A program made the translations under genes and the position numbers. 64,000 bases of DNA from Bog-756 sp963699055 (GTDB taxonomy: Bacteria > Actinomycetota > Acidimicrobiia > Acidimicrobiales > RAAP-2): contig CAVOTA010000002.1 of NCBI GenBank assembly GCA_963699055.1, positions 124,001 through 188,000 of the forward strand, in the 5' to 3' direction. The notes beneath the pieces are model-generated. The model had not been told where the DNA came from. It did no database searches and saw only the letters and a program-made list of their open reading frames with translations. Below, in pieces: positions 16,950-24,816 of the stretch. How positions within the stretch are numbered: position 1 is the first letter of the stretch; each line of letters starts with the position of its first letter.

Positions 16950-17563
16950 GTCAGCACCTGGTCCACGATCTCCTCCACGCTATGCGCGCCGGTGTCGATG
17001 ACCCGGGCACCGTCGGGCCGCCCGAGCGGCGAGGCCTCGCGGGTGCTGTCGAGGCGGTCCCGTCGGGCGACGGCCGCCGCCCCCTCTTCGGACCGGCGGG
17101 CGGCCCGCACCTCGGGCGAGGCGTCGAGGTAGAGCTTCAAGGTGGCGTCGGGCAGCACCACCGACCCGATGTCCCGTCCCTCCACCACGCCGCCGCCGTG
17201 GGCGGTCACCCACGCCCGCTGCCGGTCGACCATCACGGTGCGGACCGCGGGGTTGGCCGCCACCGCCGACACGGTGGCGCTCACCTCGGGCGTGCGGATG
17301 GCCTCGGTGACGTCGGTGCCGTCGGCCACCACCCGGTCGTCCACCTCGATGGACAGGGTGCGGGCCACCTCCGCCACCGCCCCGGCGTCGGCCGGGTCCA
17401 CGCCGCGTTGGAGGACGGCCCAGGCCACCGAGCGGTACATGGCACCGGTGTCGAGGCGCCGGAGACCCAGCCGTTCGGCGAGCGCCCGCGACAGGGTCGA
17501 CTTCCCCGAACCGGCCGGTCCGTCGATGGCGATCACCACGCCGTCGGTCCCCGACCCGGTCAC
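16940..17563 (-). CDS. cmk: Cytidylate kinase
   Basis: Phosphorylates CMP and dCMP with ATP. The protein has 207 residues. The P loop GPAGSGKST (15-23) is followed by LRRLDTGAMYRS, the CMP-binding motif. VEGRDIGSVV and DRLDSTREASPL are further Cmk signatures. The start is GTG 17563 (MTGSGT), which overlaps the aroA stop as GTGA. The open frame upstream of it is not Cmk-like. It sits in the aroA-cmk-plsC order common to many bacteria. Confidence 0.95.
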   Translation of the reverse strand: MTGSGTDGVVIAIDGPAGSGKSTLSRALAERLGLRRLDTGAMYRSVAWAVLQRGVDPADAGAVAEVARTLSIEVDDRVVADGTDVTEAIRTPEVSATVSAVAANPAVRTVMVDRQRAWVTAHGGGVVEGRDIGSVVLPDATLKLYLDASPEVRAARRSEEGAAAVARRDRLDSTREASPLGRPDGARVIDTGAHSVEEIVDQVLTWL

Positions 17564-18867
17564 CGGGGACCGGCCAGGGTGGCGAGGGTCTCGGCGAAGC
17601 CCGGGTAGCTGGTGGCCACCGACTCCCATCCGGTCACCACGGTGGTGCCCCCGGGGCACGCCGCACCGGCCACGGCGGCGGCCATGGCCATCCGGTGGTC
17701 ACCGTGGGCGTCGACCGTTCCCGGGTGCAGCGCGGCGCCACCCTCGACCACCAGATCGTCGCCCTCCACCCGGGCGGCGCCGCCGAACGCCTGCACCAGG
17801 GCCACCGTCCCGGCCAGACGGTCCGACTCCTTGACCCGCAGTTCGCCCACGTCCCGGAACCGGGTCGGACCGTTGGCCGCCAGGGCGGCGACGGCCAGGA
17901 CGGGCACCTCGTCCAGCGACGGGATCTCGGACGCCTCCACCGTGGTTCCGGTGAGCACCGAGTGCGCGGCGGTGAGCGAGCCGGTCCCACCGCCTTCGTC
18001 GTGCACGACGAGGGCGGCTCCCATCCGGACCAGCACGCCGACGAAGCCGATCCGCTCGGGACCGAGGTGGACACGGTCGACGGTGACGGCGCTGCCGGGT
18101 ACGACCACCCCGGCCACGGCCCAGAAGGCGGCCTGGGACGGGTCCCCGGGCACGGCGCGGTCGACCGGACGGAGGGCGCTCCGTCGGACCCGTACGACCC
18201 GCCCCGACCCCCACGGCTCGACGTCGACGTCGGCCCCGGCCTCGGCCAGCATCTCCTCGGTATGGGCCCGGGTGGCCACCGGTTCGCGCACCACCGTGTC
18301 ACCGTCGGCATCGAGGCCGGCCAGCAGCAGGGCCCCTTTGACCTGGGCGCTCGCCATCGGAGGGGTGTAGTCGATCCCGTGGAGACGGGTCCCTGTCACC
18401 GACAGCGGTGGCAGGCACCGCTCCCCCACCCCGTCCACCCGGGCGCCCATCCGGCCGAGCGGGTCGGCGACCCGGTCCATCGGTCGTGACCGCAGCGACG
18501 CGTCCCCGGTGAGGCGGGTCACGCCCGGAACGCCGGCGACGACGCCGGTCAGCAGCCGCATGCCGGTGCCCGAGTTGCCGAGGTCGATCGCCTCCGTCGG
18601 TGCCCGCAGCCGGCTGCGGCCGCCCTCGACGACCACGGCCCCGTCGGCCGGGTCGTCGGTCACCACCGCGCCCAGCAGGGTGACGGCCGTCCGGGTCCGG
18701 ACGACGTCGTCGCCGCGGGACAGGCCCACCAGCCGTGACGTGCCCTCGGCCAGCGTCGCCAGCAGCAGGGCCCGATGGGAGATCGACTTGTCGCCGGGGA
18801 CCGTGGTCGACCCCGAGAGGGGACGTCCTCCGGTCACCTCGAGGATCTCGGTCCCGGCCCCGGTCAC
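17560..18867 (-). CDS. aroA: 3-phosphoshikimate 1-carboxyvinyltransferase (EPSP synthase)
   Basis: Sixth step of the shikimate pathway: shikimate-3-phosphate plus PEP gives EPSP. The protein has 435 residues. The N-terminal PGDKSISHR (24-32) and LGNSGTGMRL (about 91-100) bind phosphate and PEP. SRPMDRVADPLGRMGA and the C-terminal EVPVLAVAALAANG and LRVKESDR are canonical. A Gly follows LGNS and Ala comes 3 residues before MASAQVK. The start is GTG 18867, overlapping the tyrA stop as GTGA. The protein sits between tyrA and cmk, so aromatic synthesis and nucleotide genes share one transcript. Confidence 0.96.
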   Translation of the reverse strand: MTGAGTEILEVTGGRPLSGSTTVPGDKSISHRALLLATLAEGTSRLVGLSRGDDVVRTRTAVTLLGAVVTDDPADGAVVVEGGRSRLRAPTEAIDLGNSGTGMRLLTGVVAGVPGVTRLTGDASLRSRPMDRVADPLGRMGARVDGVGERCLPPLSVTGTRLHGIDYTPPMASAQVKGALLLAGLDADGDTVVREPVATRAHTEEMLAEAGADVDVEPWGSGRVVRVRRSALRPVDRAVPGDPSQAAFWAVAGVVVPGSAVTVDRVHLGPERIGFVGVLVRMGAALVVHDEGGGTGSLTAAHSVLTGTTVEASEIPSLDEVPVLAVAALAANGPTRFRDVGELRVKESDRLAGTVALVQAFGGAARVEGDDLVVEGGAALHPGTVDAHGDHRMAMAAAVAGAACPGGTTVVTGWESVATSYPGFAETLATLAGPR

Positions 18868-19982
18868 CCGCGCGCCCCGATGGGCGACGTGCTGGCCCGG
18901 TGTCCCTTGCCGGCCAGTGCCGCCGTGAACGTGGGCGCCGAGGCGGCGTCGATCACCACGACGAGCACGCCGCGGTCGCCCTCGACCGAGTGGGCGATCT
19001 CCACGTCGTAGATGTTGATGCCGAGCTCGGTGGCGAGGACGGCGATCTCGGCGAACGTGCCGGGGCGGTCGAGCACCGGGATGCGCACCTCCACCAGCTC
19101 CTCGGGCCGGGGCGTCCGCTCGCTCATGGCCCGGCGGGCGGTGGCCGCCCGCTGGAGCACCTCGAGCAGCGAGTCGTGGTCCCGTTCGGCCACCCGGCGG
19201 CGCATGGCCCCGAGTGCGTCGATCAGGAGGTCGAGGGTGTCGACGATGGCGGCGGCGTTGTCGTCGCAGATCCCGGGCCAGATGGTGGGCTGGCCGGCGG
19301 CGATGCGGGTCATGTCGCGGAACCCGCCGGCGGCCAGCTGCAGGAGCGCACCGTGCTCCTCGCCCAGCTCGGCGGCCAGCGCCATCAGCGTGGCCGCCGT
19401 GAGATGGGGCACGTGGGACACCACGGCGACCAGCGAGTCGTGCTCGGCCGGTTCGAGCGCGACGACGTCGGCGCCCAGGTCGGCGAGCACGGCCCGTACC
19501 TGGGCGTAGGCGGCGGGATCGGTGGACGACGTCGGGGTCAGCACCCAGGTGGCCCCGACGAACAGCTCGGCCGAGGCCCCGTCCACACCGACCTGCTCGC
19601 TCCCGGCCATGGGGTGACCGCCGACGAAGCGTGGGTGGTCCACCGCCGCCACCAGTGGGCCCTTGACGCTGCCGACGTCGGTCACCACGGCCTCCGCGTT
19701 CCACCCGGCGCCCAGCACCTCGGCGACGATCACGGCGGCCTCGTGCACGGGCGTGGCCACCACCACCAGGTCGGCGTCCCGGTCCTCGCCCTCGACGTCG
19801 AGGGCCCCGAGGGCGACGGCACGGGCCGCGGTGCCGGGCACGGTGTCGGTTCCGGTGACGTGCCAGCCGTTGGCCCGCAGGCCCATGCCCACCGAGCCCC
19901 CGATGAGTCCGGTGCCCACGATCATGGCCCGGCGCGTCCGGGTGGCCCCGGCGGGCGGGGTCTCAGCCGGGGAGGTCGTCAC
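18864..19982 (-). CDS. tyrA: Prephenate dehydrogenase with C-terminal ACT domain
   Basis: Oxidises prephenate to 4-hydroxyphenylpyruvate for tyrosine. The protein has 372 residues. The Rossmann motif GTGLIGGSVG lies at 23-32. VTDVGSVKGPL, GGHPMAGSE and VVSHVPHLTAA line the prephenate site. Residues about 295-365 form an ACT domain (IPVLDRPGTFAEIAVLATELG), suggesting tyrosine feedback control. The start is GTG 19982, overlapping aroH by 20 nt; ATG 19925 (MIVGTG) is an alternative that would trim the leader. aroH just upstream makes the prephenate used here. Confidence 0.94.
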   Translation of the reverse strand: MTTSPAETPPAGATRTRRAMIVGTGLIGGSVGMGLRANGWHVTGTDTVPGTAARAVALGALDVEGEDRDADLVVVATPVHEAAVIVAEVLGAGWNAEAVVTDVGSVKGPLVAAVDHPRFVGGHPMAGSEQVGVDGASAELFVGATWVLTPTSSTDPAAYAQVRAVLADLGADVVALEPAEHDSLVAVVSHVPHLTAATLMALAAELGEEHGALLQLAAGGFRDMTRIAAGQPTIWPGICDDNAAAIVDTLDLLIDALGAMRRRVAERDHDSLLEVLQRAATARRAMSERTPRPEELVEVRIPVLDRPGTFAEIAVLATELGINIYDVEIAHSVEGDRGVLVVVIDAASAPTFTAALAGKGHRASTSPIGARG

Positions 19983-20331
19983 GGAGTCCCTGGGCGCCCT
20001 CGAGGTACACGTGGACGATCTGGTCCTTCGGGCGGTCCGAGGTGACGTGGAGCATCACCCGGACGCAGCGCGCCACCGAGCCGGTGATGGCCAGCTCCCG
20101 GGCGCAGATGAGCGGCACGGCACCGAGTCCCATGGTCCGGGCCGCGGTGGCCGGGAAGATCGACACCAGGTCCTCGGTCGCCGTGAAGAGGATCGAGACG
20201 ATGTCGTCCTCCACCAGGTCGTTGCGTTCCATGATCCGCTGCAGGAGGGCGACGACGCGGCCGGTCACCTCGCCGGGGTCGTCCCGGTCGACGGTGGTGG
20301 CGCCGCGGATGGCTCGCAGGGTGGCCGGCAT
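19963..20331 (-). CDS. aroH: Monofunctional chorismate mutase, AroH class
   Basis: Converts chorismate to prephenate. At 122 residues it fits the trimeric AroH fold of Bacillus rather than the helical AroQ fold. LRAIRGATTVDRDDPGEV at the N-terminus carries the active-site Arg. ICARELAITGSVARCVRVMLHV holds the Cys and Arg of the AroH active site, and the terminus IVHVYLEGAQGLR is typical. It overlaps tyrA by 20 nt, so the mutase and the dehydrogenase, often fused in other bacteria, are here adjacent separate proteins. Confidence 0.94.
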   Translation of the reverse strand: MPATLRAIRGATTVDRDDPGEVTGRVVALLQRIMERNDLVEDDIVSILFTATEDLVSIFPATAARTMGLGAVPLICARELAITGSVARCVRVMLHVTSDRPKDQIVHVYLEGAQGLRDDLPG

Positions 20332-20343
20332 CAGGCAGGCATG

Positions 20344-21183
20344 TTACCCAGGGGGCGGGACGGCGCCCGACGGACCGGGGTCGTGGTTCGGCGCGTTGCG
20401 GTCCCCGGCCTCGATGTCGTCGGCGGGCACGGCGGCGGCGGCCAGCCCCCGGACCTCGTCGAACGTCAGCGGACGGTAGGAGCCGGGTGTCAGCGACGGG
20501 TCGGCGAGCGGACCGATCCGCGTGCGCACCAGCCGGGTCACCGGATGGCCCACGGCGTCGCACATCCTCCGGATCTGGCGGTTCCGTCCCTCGTGGATGA
20601 CGATCCGCAGCAGCGACGGGGCGACGACCGCCACACGTGCCGGTGCGGTGGGGCCGTCGTCGAGGTCCACCCCCTCGCGCAGGCGGCGGACGGCGCCGGG
20701 CGACGGCTCCCCCTCCACCTGGACCAGGTACTCCTTCGGGACCCCGTAGGAGGGATGGGTGAGGCGGTGGGTCAGCTCGCCGTCGTTGGTGACGATGAGG
20801 AGACCCTCGGAGTCCATGTCGAGTCGTCCCACCGGGTAGACGCGGGGCTCGGGCGGGACCAGGCCGACCACGGTGGGTCGGTCGTGGGTGTCCTCGGCGG
20901 TCGACACGACGCCGGCCGGCTTGTTGACCAGGTAGTGGACGAGACCGGGTCGGACGGGCAGGGGGACGCCGTCGAGCTCGATGAGGTCGACCACGGGGTC
21001 GACCCGGCGCCCGAGGACGGGAACCTCGCCGTTGACCGTGACCCGCCCGTCGACGATGAGGTCCTCGCACACCCGGCGCGAGCCGACCCCGGTGCGGGCG
21101 AGCACCTTCTGGAGCCGCTCGCCGGTGTGGAGCGGTGCCGGGGCCCCGTCGGTGTCGTGCTCGTCGTCCCCGTCGTCAGGCAT
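20344..21183 (-). CDS. rluB: 23S rRNA pseudouridine synthase, RluB/RsuA family
   Basis: A 279-residue enzyme with an N-terminal S4 domain (ERLQKVLARTGVGSRRVCEDLI, about 22-70) and a catalytic domain. The catalytic Asp is in GRLDMDSEGLL. NKPAGVVST and RNRQIRRM are family motifs. It isomerises a uridine in rRNA. The C-terminal 35 residues are acidic and Pro-rich and go beyond the core. Its start overlaps the end of scpB by 8 nt. The scpA-scpB-rluB order is shared by many Gram-positive bacteria. Confidence 0.93.
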   Translation of the reverse strand: MPDDGDDEHDTDGAPAPLHTGERLQKVLARTGVGSRRVCEDLIVDGRVTVNGEVPVLGRRVDPVVDLIELDGVPLPVRPGLVHYLVNKPAGVVSTAEDTHDRPTVVGLVPPEPRVYPVGRLDMDSEGLLIVTNDGELTHRLTHPSYGVPKEYLVQVEGEPSPGAVRRLREGVDLDDGPTAPARVAVVAPSLLRIVIHEGRNRQIRRMCDAVGHPVTRLVRTRIGPLADPSLTPGSYRPLTFDEVRGLAAAAVPADDIEAGDRNAPNHDPGPSGAVPPPG

Positions 21184-21748
21184 CGCCGACCGGGCGCATC
21201 TGCTCCTCGAGCTCGGCCAGGGCCTCGGGCCCCGGCAGCAGGTCCTCCACCGGGGGGAGCTGCTCGAGCCGGTCCAGGCCCAGGCGCTCCAGGAAGGCGT
21301 CCGTGGTGGCGTACAGCACGGCCTGGCCCGGTCCCGAGGCCCGGCCGACCGGTGTGATGTAGCCCCGGTGCTCGAGCAGTCGCACCACTCCGTCCACGTT
21401 CACTCCGCGGAGGGCGGCCACCTGGGCCCGGCTGACCGGCTGCTTGTAGGCGATGATGGCCAGGGTCTCGAGGGCGGCGGCCGACAGCCGCGACGACACG
21501 CCGACGTTGGCGAAGCGCTCGACGTAGGGGGCGAGGTCGGGATGGGTCTGGATCCGCAGGCCGCCGGCGATCCGGACCACCTCGAAGCCCCGGCCACCGT
21601 CACGGCAGGACTCGATCAGCTCGTCGCAGATCGGCTCGATGCGGTCGACGGGCACCTCGAGGAGCTCGGCGAGCAGGCCGGGGGCGACGGGCTCCACGGC
21701 GACGATCAGGACGGCCTCGACGGCACGGGCTTCCGGGGAGAGGGGCAT
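21176..21748 (-). CDS. scpB: Segregation and condensation protein B
   Basis: A 190-residue winged-helix protein of the Smc-ScpAB condensin. AVEAVLIVAVEPV opens the first winged helix. LSAAALETLAIIAYKQPVSR and LRGVNVDGVVRLLEHRGYI are the core ScpB signature. ScpB dimers bind ScpA and regulate SMC-based chromosome organisation. It lies 3 nt after the scpA stop and overlaps rluB by 8 nt. Confidence 0.95.
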   Translation of the reverse strand: MPLSPEARAVEAVLIVAVEPVAPGLLAELLEVPVDRIEPICDELIESCRDGGRGFEVVRIAGGLRIQTHPDLAPYVERFANVGVSSRLSAAALETLAIIAYKQPVSRAQVAALRGVNVDGVVRLLEHRGYITPVGRASGPGQAVLYATTDAFLERLGLDRLEQLPPVEDLLPGPEALAELEEQMRPVGDA

Positions 21749-21751
21749 CGC

Positions 21752-22534
21752 TCAGCCCTCGTACTCGTCGGCGGGGCCGAACCCGACGGAGACGGTGGCG
21801 GGGGCGCCGGGCACCCACTCCACCTCGAGGTCACCGAAGGTGTGCCCCTGGTCCAGGGACACCCTCCCCTGCTTGCACAGCTCGAGGAGGGCGAGGAAGC
21901 GCACGATGATCTCGATGCGCGAGGTGAGGTGGCCGGTCAGCTCGCGGAACGTCGACGGCCCGGTGCGGGGCAGGCGCAGCGCCAGCTCGGCCACGGCGTC
22001 GGCCACGGTGACGGCGTCGACGGTCACGTGGTAGAGGTCGACCACCGGGGCCGGGCGCTCGGCCGTGGCCCGCATGAAGGCGGCGGCCACCAGATCGGGG
22101 GTCACGCCCTCCAGCAGGTCGGGGGCGTGGACGACCAGGTCGGGATCGAGTCCGGCGGTGCGGGGCACCGAGCGGGCGGCACGCTCGATGAGCAGGGCGA
22201 ACCCGTCGGCCGCGGCGGCGTAGGCCTGGCACTCGAGGAGACGGGCCAGCAGGAGGTCCCGCTCCTCCCAGCCGACGAGCTCCTCGTCGGGCTCGACGTC
22301 GCCGCTGCCGGGCAGGAGGCGCCGGGACTTCAGCTCGATCAGCACGGCCGCCACCACCAGGAACTCGGACAGGACCTGGAGGTCCACCTGCTCCCACGAG
22401 GCCACCTCGACCAGGAACGCGTCGACCACGTCGGCCAGCGGGATCTCGAAGATGTCCAGCTGGTGGCTGGTCACCAGCTGGAGGAGGGCCTCGACGGGGC
22501 CCTGGTAGGCGGGGATGGAGACGGTGGCGGCCAC
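21752..22534 (-). CDS. scpA: Segregation and condensation protein A
   Basis: The kleisin subunit of the bacterial condensin, linking SMC heads. The protein has 260 residues. YQGPVEALLQLVTSHQLDIFEI is the N-terminal family signature. FLVVAAVLIELKSRRLLPG follows at about 61-79. The C-terminal winged helix includes FLALLELCKQGRVSL. GTG 22534 is the chosen start, 8 nt from a TATCGT -10 box. It is the first gene of the minus-strand operon that ends with plsC, and it diverges from trpS. Confidence 0.94.
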   Translation of the reverse strand: MAATVSIPAYQGPVEALLQLVTSHQLDIFEIPLADVVDAFLVEVASWEQVDLQVLSEFLVVAAVLIELKSRRLLPGSGDVEPDEELVGWEERDLLLARLLECQAYAAAADGFALLIERAARSVPRTAGLDPDLVVHAPDLLEGVTPDLVAAAFMRATAERPAPVVDLYHVTVDAVTVADAVAELALRLPRTGPSTFRELTGHLTSRIEIIVRFLALLELCKQGRVSLDQGHTFGDLEVEWVPGAPATVSVGFGPADEYEG

Positions 22535-22542
22535 GGAGCCGA

Positions 22543-22660
22543 ACGATACCGGCTGCGGGCACCGCCGCCGTGCACCGGCCCCCGCCCCTGGTCCGGGCAC
22601 CCGTCTCCGTCGTCGGGGACCGGACCCGGGCACCGCCCCCCGTGCCCCAGGGCGTACGAT
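22543..22660. promoter_or_regulatory. Divergent promoters for the scpA operon and trpS
   Basis: On the minus strand TATCGT (plus 22543-22548) ends 8 nt before the scpA GTG. On the plus strand TACGAT (22655-22660) ends 9 nt before the trpS ATG. The 94 bp between are GC-rich without an AT-rich -35. I found no T-box antiterminator leader for trpS; there is too little room for one. Confidence 0.5.
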
Positions 22661-22669
22661 GGCGCACTC

Positions 22670-23653
22670 ATGGCACGCGTCCTCTCCGGCATCCAGCCCA
22701 GCGGCGACCTCCACCTCGGCAACTACCTGGGGGCCATCCGCAACTGGGTCGCGGACCAGGACGCACACGACGCGTTCTACTGCGTGGTGGACCTGCACGC
22801 CCTCACCCTGGACATCGACCCGGCCGACCTGCGGGCCCGGACCCACGACACCGCACTGGACCTGCTGGCCGCGGGCCTCGACCCCGAACGGTGCACCCTG
22901 TTCGTGCAGAGCCACGTGGTCCAGCACGTCCAGATGGCCTGGCTCCTCGAGTGCACGGCCGCCATGGGCGAGCTCGAGCGGATGACCCAGTACAAGGACA
23001 AGGGCGAGGGCAAGGCGTCGGCCCGGGTGGGGCTGTTCACCTACCCCGTGCTCATGGCCGCCGACATCGTCCTCTACGACGCCGAGCGGGTCCCGGTGGG
23101 CGACGACCAGCGCCAGCACCTCGAGCTGGCCCGCACGCTGGCCCTCCGGTTCAACCACCGCTTCGGCGACACCCTGGTCGTCCCCGAGGCCGCCATCCCC
23201 GCCGCCGGCGCCCGGGTCATGGACCTCCAGCACCCCGACCGCAAGATGTCCAAGTCGGTCAACTCCCCGCTCGGCACCGTGCTCGTCCTCGACGACCCCG
23301 CCGAGATCACCCGCAAGGTCAAGAAGGCGGTCACCGACACCGACGGCGAGGTCCGCTTCGACCCCGAGCACAAGCCGGGTCTCGCCAACCTGCTGGAGCT
23401 GCTGGCCGTGGCCACCGGACGCACCCCGACCGAGGTGGCCGGGGGCTACACCCGCTACGGCGACCTCAAGGCGGACACCGCCGAGGCCCTGATCGAGCTG
23501 CTCCGTCCCCTCCAGGCCCGTCGGTCCGAGCTGGCCGCCGATCCCGGCGCGGTACCTGCACTACTGGCCCGTGGGGCGCAGAAGGCGACCGAGGTGGCCG
23601 AGGCCACCTACGCCCGGGCCGCCGACGCCGTCGGGCTGCTCGCCCCGGCATGA
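22670..23653 (+). CDS. trpS: Tryptophanyl-tRNA synthetase
   Basis: Charges tRNA-Trp. The protein has 327 residues, the usual bacterial length. The HIGH-like motif is SGDLHLGNY (11-19), and KMSKS lies at 192-196. MTQYKDKGEG and PVLMAADIVLYDAERVPVGDDQRQHLEL are class Ic signatures. ATG 22670 begins MARVLSGIQPSG; the long open frame upstream of it is antisense to scpA/scpB and not real. Its stop overlaps the start of a mannosyltransferase gene as ATGA, so these are co-expressed. Confidence 0.97.
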   Translation: MARVLSGIQPSGDLHLGNYLGAIRNWVADQDAHDAFYCVVDLHALTLDIDPADLRARTHDTALDLLAAGLDPERCTLFVQSHVVQHVQMAWLLECTAAMGELERMTQYKDKGEGKASARVGLFTYPVLMAADIVLYDAERVPVGDDQRQHLELARTLALRFNHRFGDTLVVPEAAIPAAGARVMDLQHPDRKMSKSVNSPLGTVLVLDDPAEITRKVKKAVTDTDGEVRFDPEHKPGLANLLELLAVATGRTPTEVAGGYTRYGDLKADTAEALIELLRPLQARRSELAADPGAVPALLARGAQKATEVAEATYARAADAVGLLAPA

Positions 23654-24816
23654 CCACGGTGGCGGCCGACGGGCCCGCCCTCGGGCTCGAGCAGGCCGCC
23701 GGACCGCCTGCCGGGTCGCCCCGGCGTCGGCTCGCCGTGCTGTCGCTCCGGCCGACCCTGTTGTACCTGGCGTCGCGCGCCGGGATGCTCCTGGTGGCGA
23801 CGGCCGTCTCCTCCAACATCCACCAGCCGGTGGTCACCAGCCTCACGTCGTGGGACAGCTCGTGGTACCTGGCCATCGCCCGCAGCGGCTACGTCACCCG
23901 CATCCCGCCCGGGTCGGGCAACGCCGCCCAGTCCGACCTCGGGTTCTTCCCGCTGGTGCCGATGCTGACCCGGGCCACCCACCTCGTGACCGGGTTCGAC
24001 TGGGCCGTGTCCGGCCTGGTCACCACGTTCGTCCTCGGCCTGGCCGCCTCGGTGGCCGTGTGGTGGATGCTCCACGACCTGTTCGGCCGGTCCGGGGCGG
24101 ACCGGGGCACGGCCCTGATCGTCTTCTCGCCGGGGGCGTTGGTCCTCAGCCTCGTCTACAGCGAGGCCGCCACCGTGCTGTTCGCGGCGTGCTGCCTGAT
24201 GGCGCTGCGCCGCAGCCGATGGGTGGTCGCCGGGCTGTGTGCCGCCGTCGCCACCACGGCCGACCCGGTGGCGTGCGCGGTGATCGTCCCCTGCGTGGTG
24301 GCCGCCGTCCTGGCCGTCCACCGCCGGGGCGAGTGGAAGGCGGTCGTGGCCCCGGTGCTCGCCCCGGTCGGGATCCTGGCGTTCTTCGGCTACCTGTGGG
24401 CCCACACCGGCTCGCCGATCGAGTACTTCCTGGCCCAGCGGGCGGGTTGGCAGGGCGGCACCTACTTCGGCGGCATCCCGGGGTCGTTCGCCCACCTGTT
24501 CACCCACTGGTTCGCCGATCCCGACTACGCCGTCAAGGCGGTGTCCGCCCTGGTGGCGGTGGCCCTCCTGGTCGTGTTCTTCCGGGCCCGGCCGCCGGGT
24601 ACCTGGATCGGCTACGTCGTCGCCGTCCTGGCCTTCGGCGCCATCTCGCCGGTGATCGGCATCACCCCCCGCCTGCTGCTGCGCGGGTTCCCGCTGCTCG
24701 GCGTGGTCGGGGCCAAGTTGCCGCCGCTGTGGTTCGAGGTGGTGCTGGGCCTGTCGGCGCTGTGCATGGCGACCCTCGGGGCCATGGCCATGGGCGGTCC
24801 GCTCTGGACCCCGTGA
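23650..24816 (+). CDS. PIG-V-like GT-C mannosyltransferase
   Basis: A 388-residue integral membrane protein with roughly 9-10 hydrophobic helices. The first external loop carries SWDSSWYLAIARSGY (about 67-81), the acidic catalytic motif of PIG-V/GPI mannosyltransferase II-like GT-C enzymes. Downstream are QSDLGFFPLVPMLTR and LSLVYSEAATVLFA, also shared by that family. It probably uses polyprenyl-phosphate mannose outside the membrane. It is translationally coupled to trpS (ATGA) and to the next gene (GTGA). A close relative lies at 27828-29093 on the other strand, with the same motif, the same PLFPL/PLVP turn and the same SEG/SEA helix. Confidence 0.82.
   Translation: MTTVAADGPALGLEQAAGPPAGSPRRRLAVLSLRPTLLYLASRAGMLLVATAVSSNIHQPVVTSLTSWDSSWYLAIARSGYVTRIPPGSGNAAQSDLGFFPLVPMLTRATHLVTGFDWAVSGLVTTFVLGLAASVAVWWMLHDLFGRSGADRGTALIVFSPGALVLSLVYSEAATVLFAACCLMALRRSRWVVAGLCAAVATTADPVACAVIVPCVVAAVLAVHRRGEWKAVVAPVLAPVGILAFFGYLWAHTGSPIEYFLAQRAGWQGGTYFGGIPGSFAHLFTHWFADPDYAVKAVSALVAVALLVVFFRARPPGTWIGYVVAVLAFGAISPVIGITPRLLLRGFPLLGVVGAKLPPLWFEVVLGLSALCMATLGAMAMGGPLWTP

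Noticed and set aside
20981..22669. trpS read as an 890-residue protein
   Set aside because: The first 560 residues are antisense to scpB and scpA. True TrpS starts at ATG 22670 (MARVLSGIQPSG).
22549..22669. T-box leader for trpS
   Set aside because: The spacer is too short and lacks a specifier loop or the conserved T-box bases. The promoter lies within 10 nt of the start.
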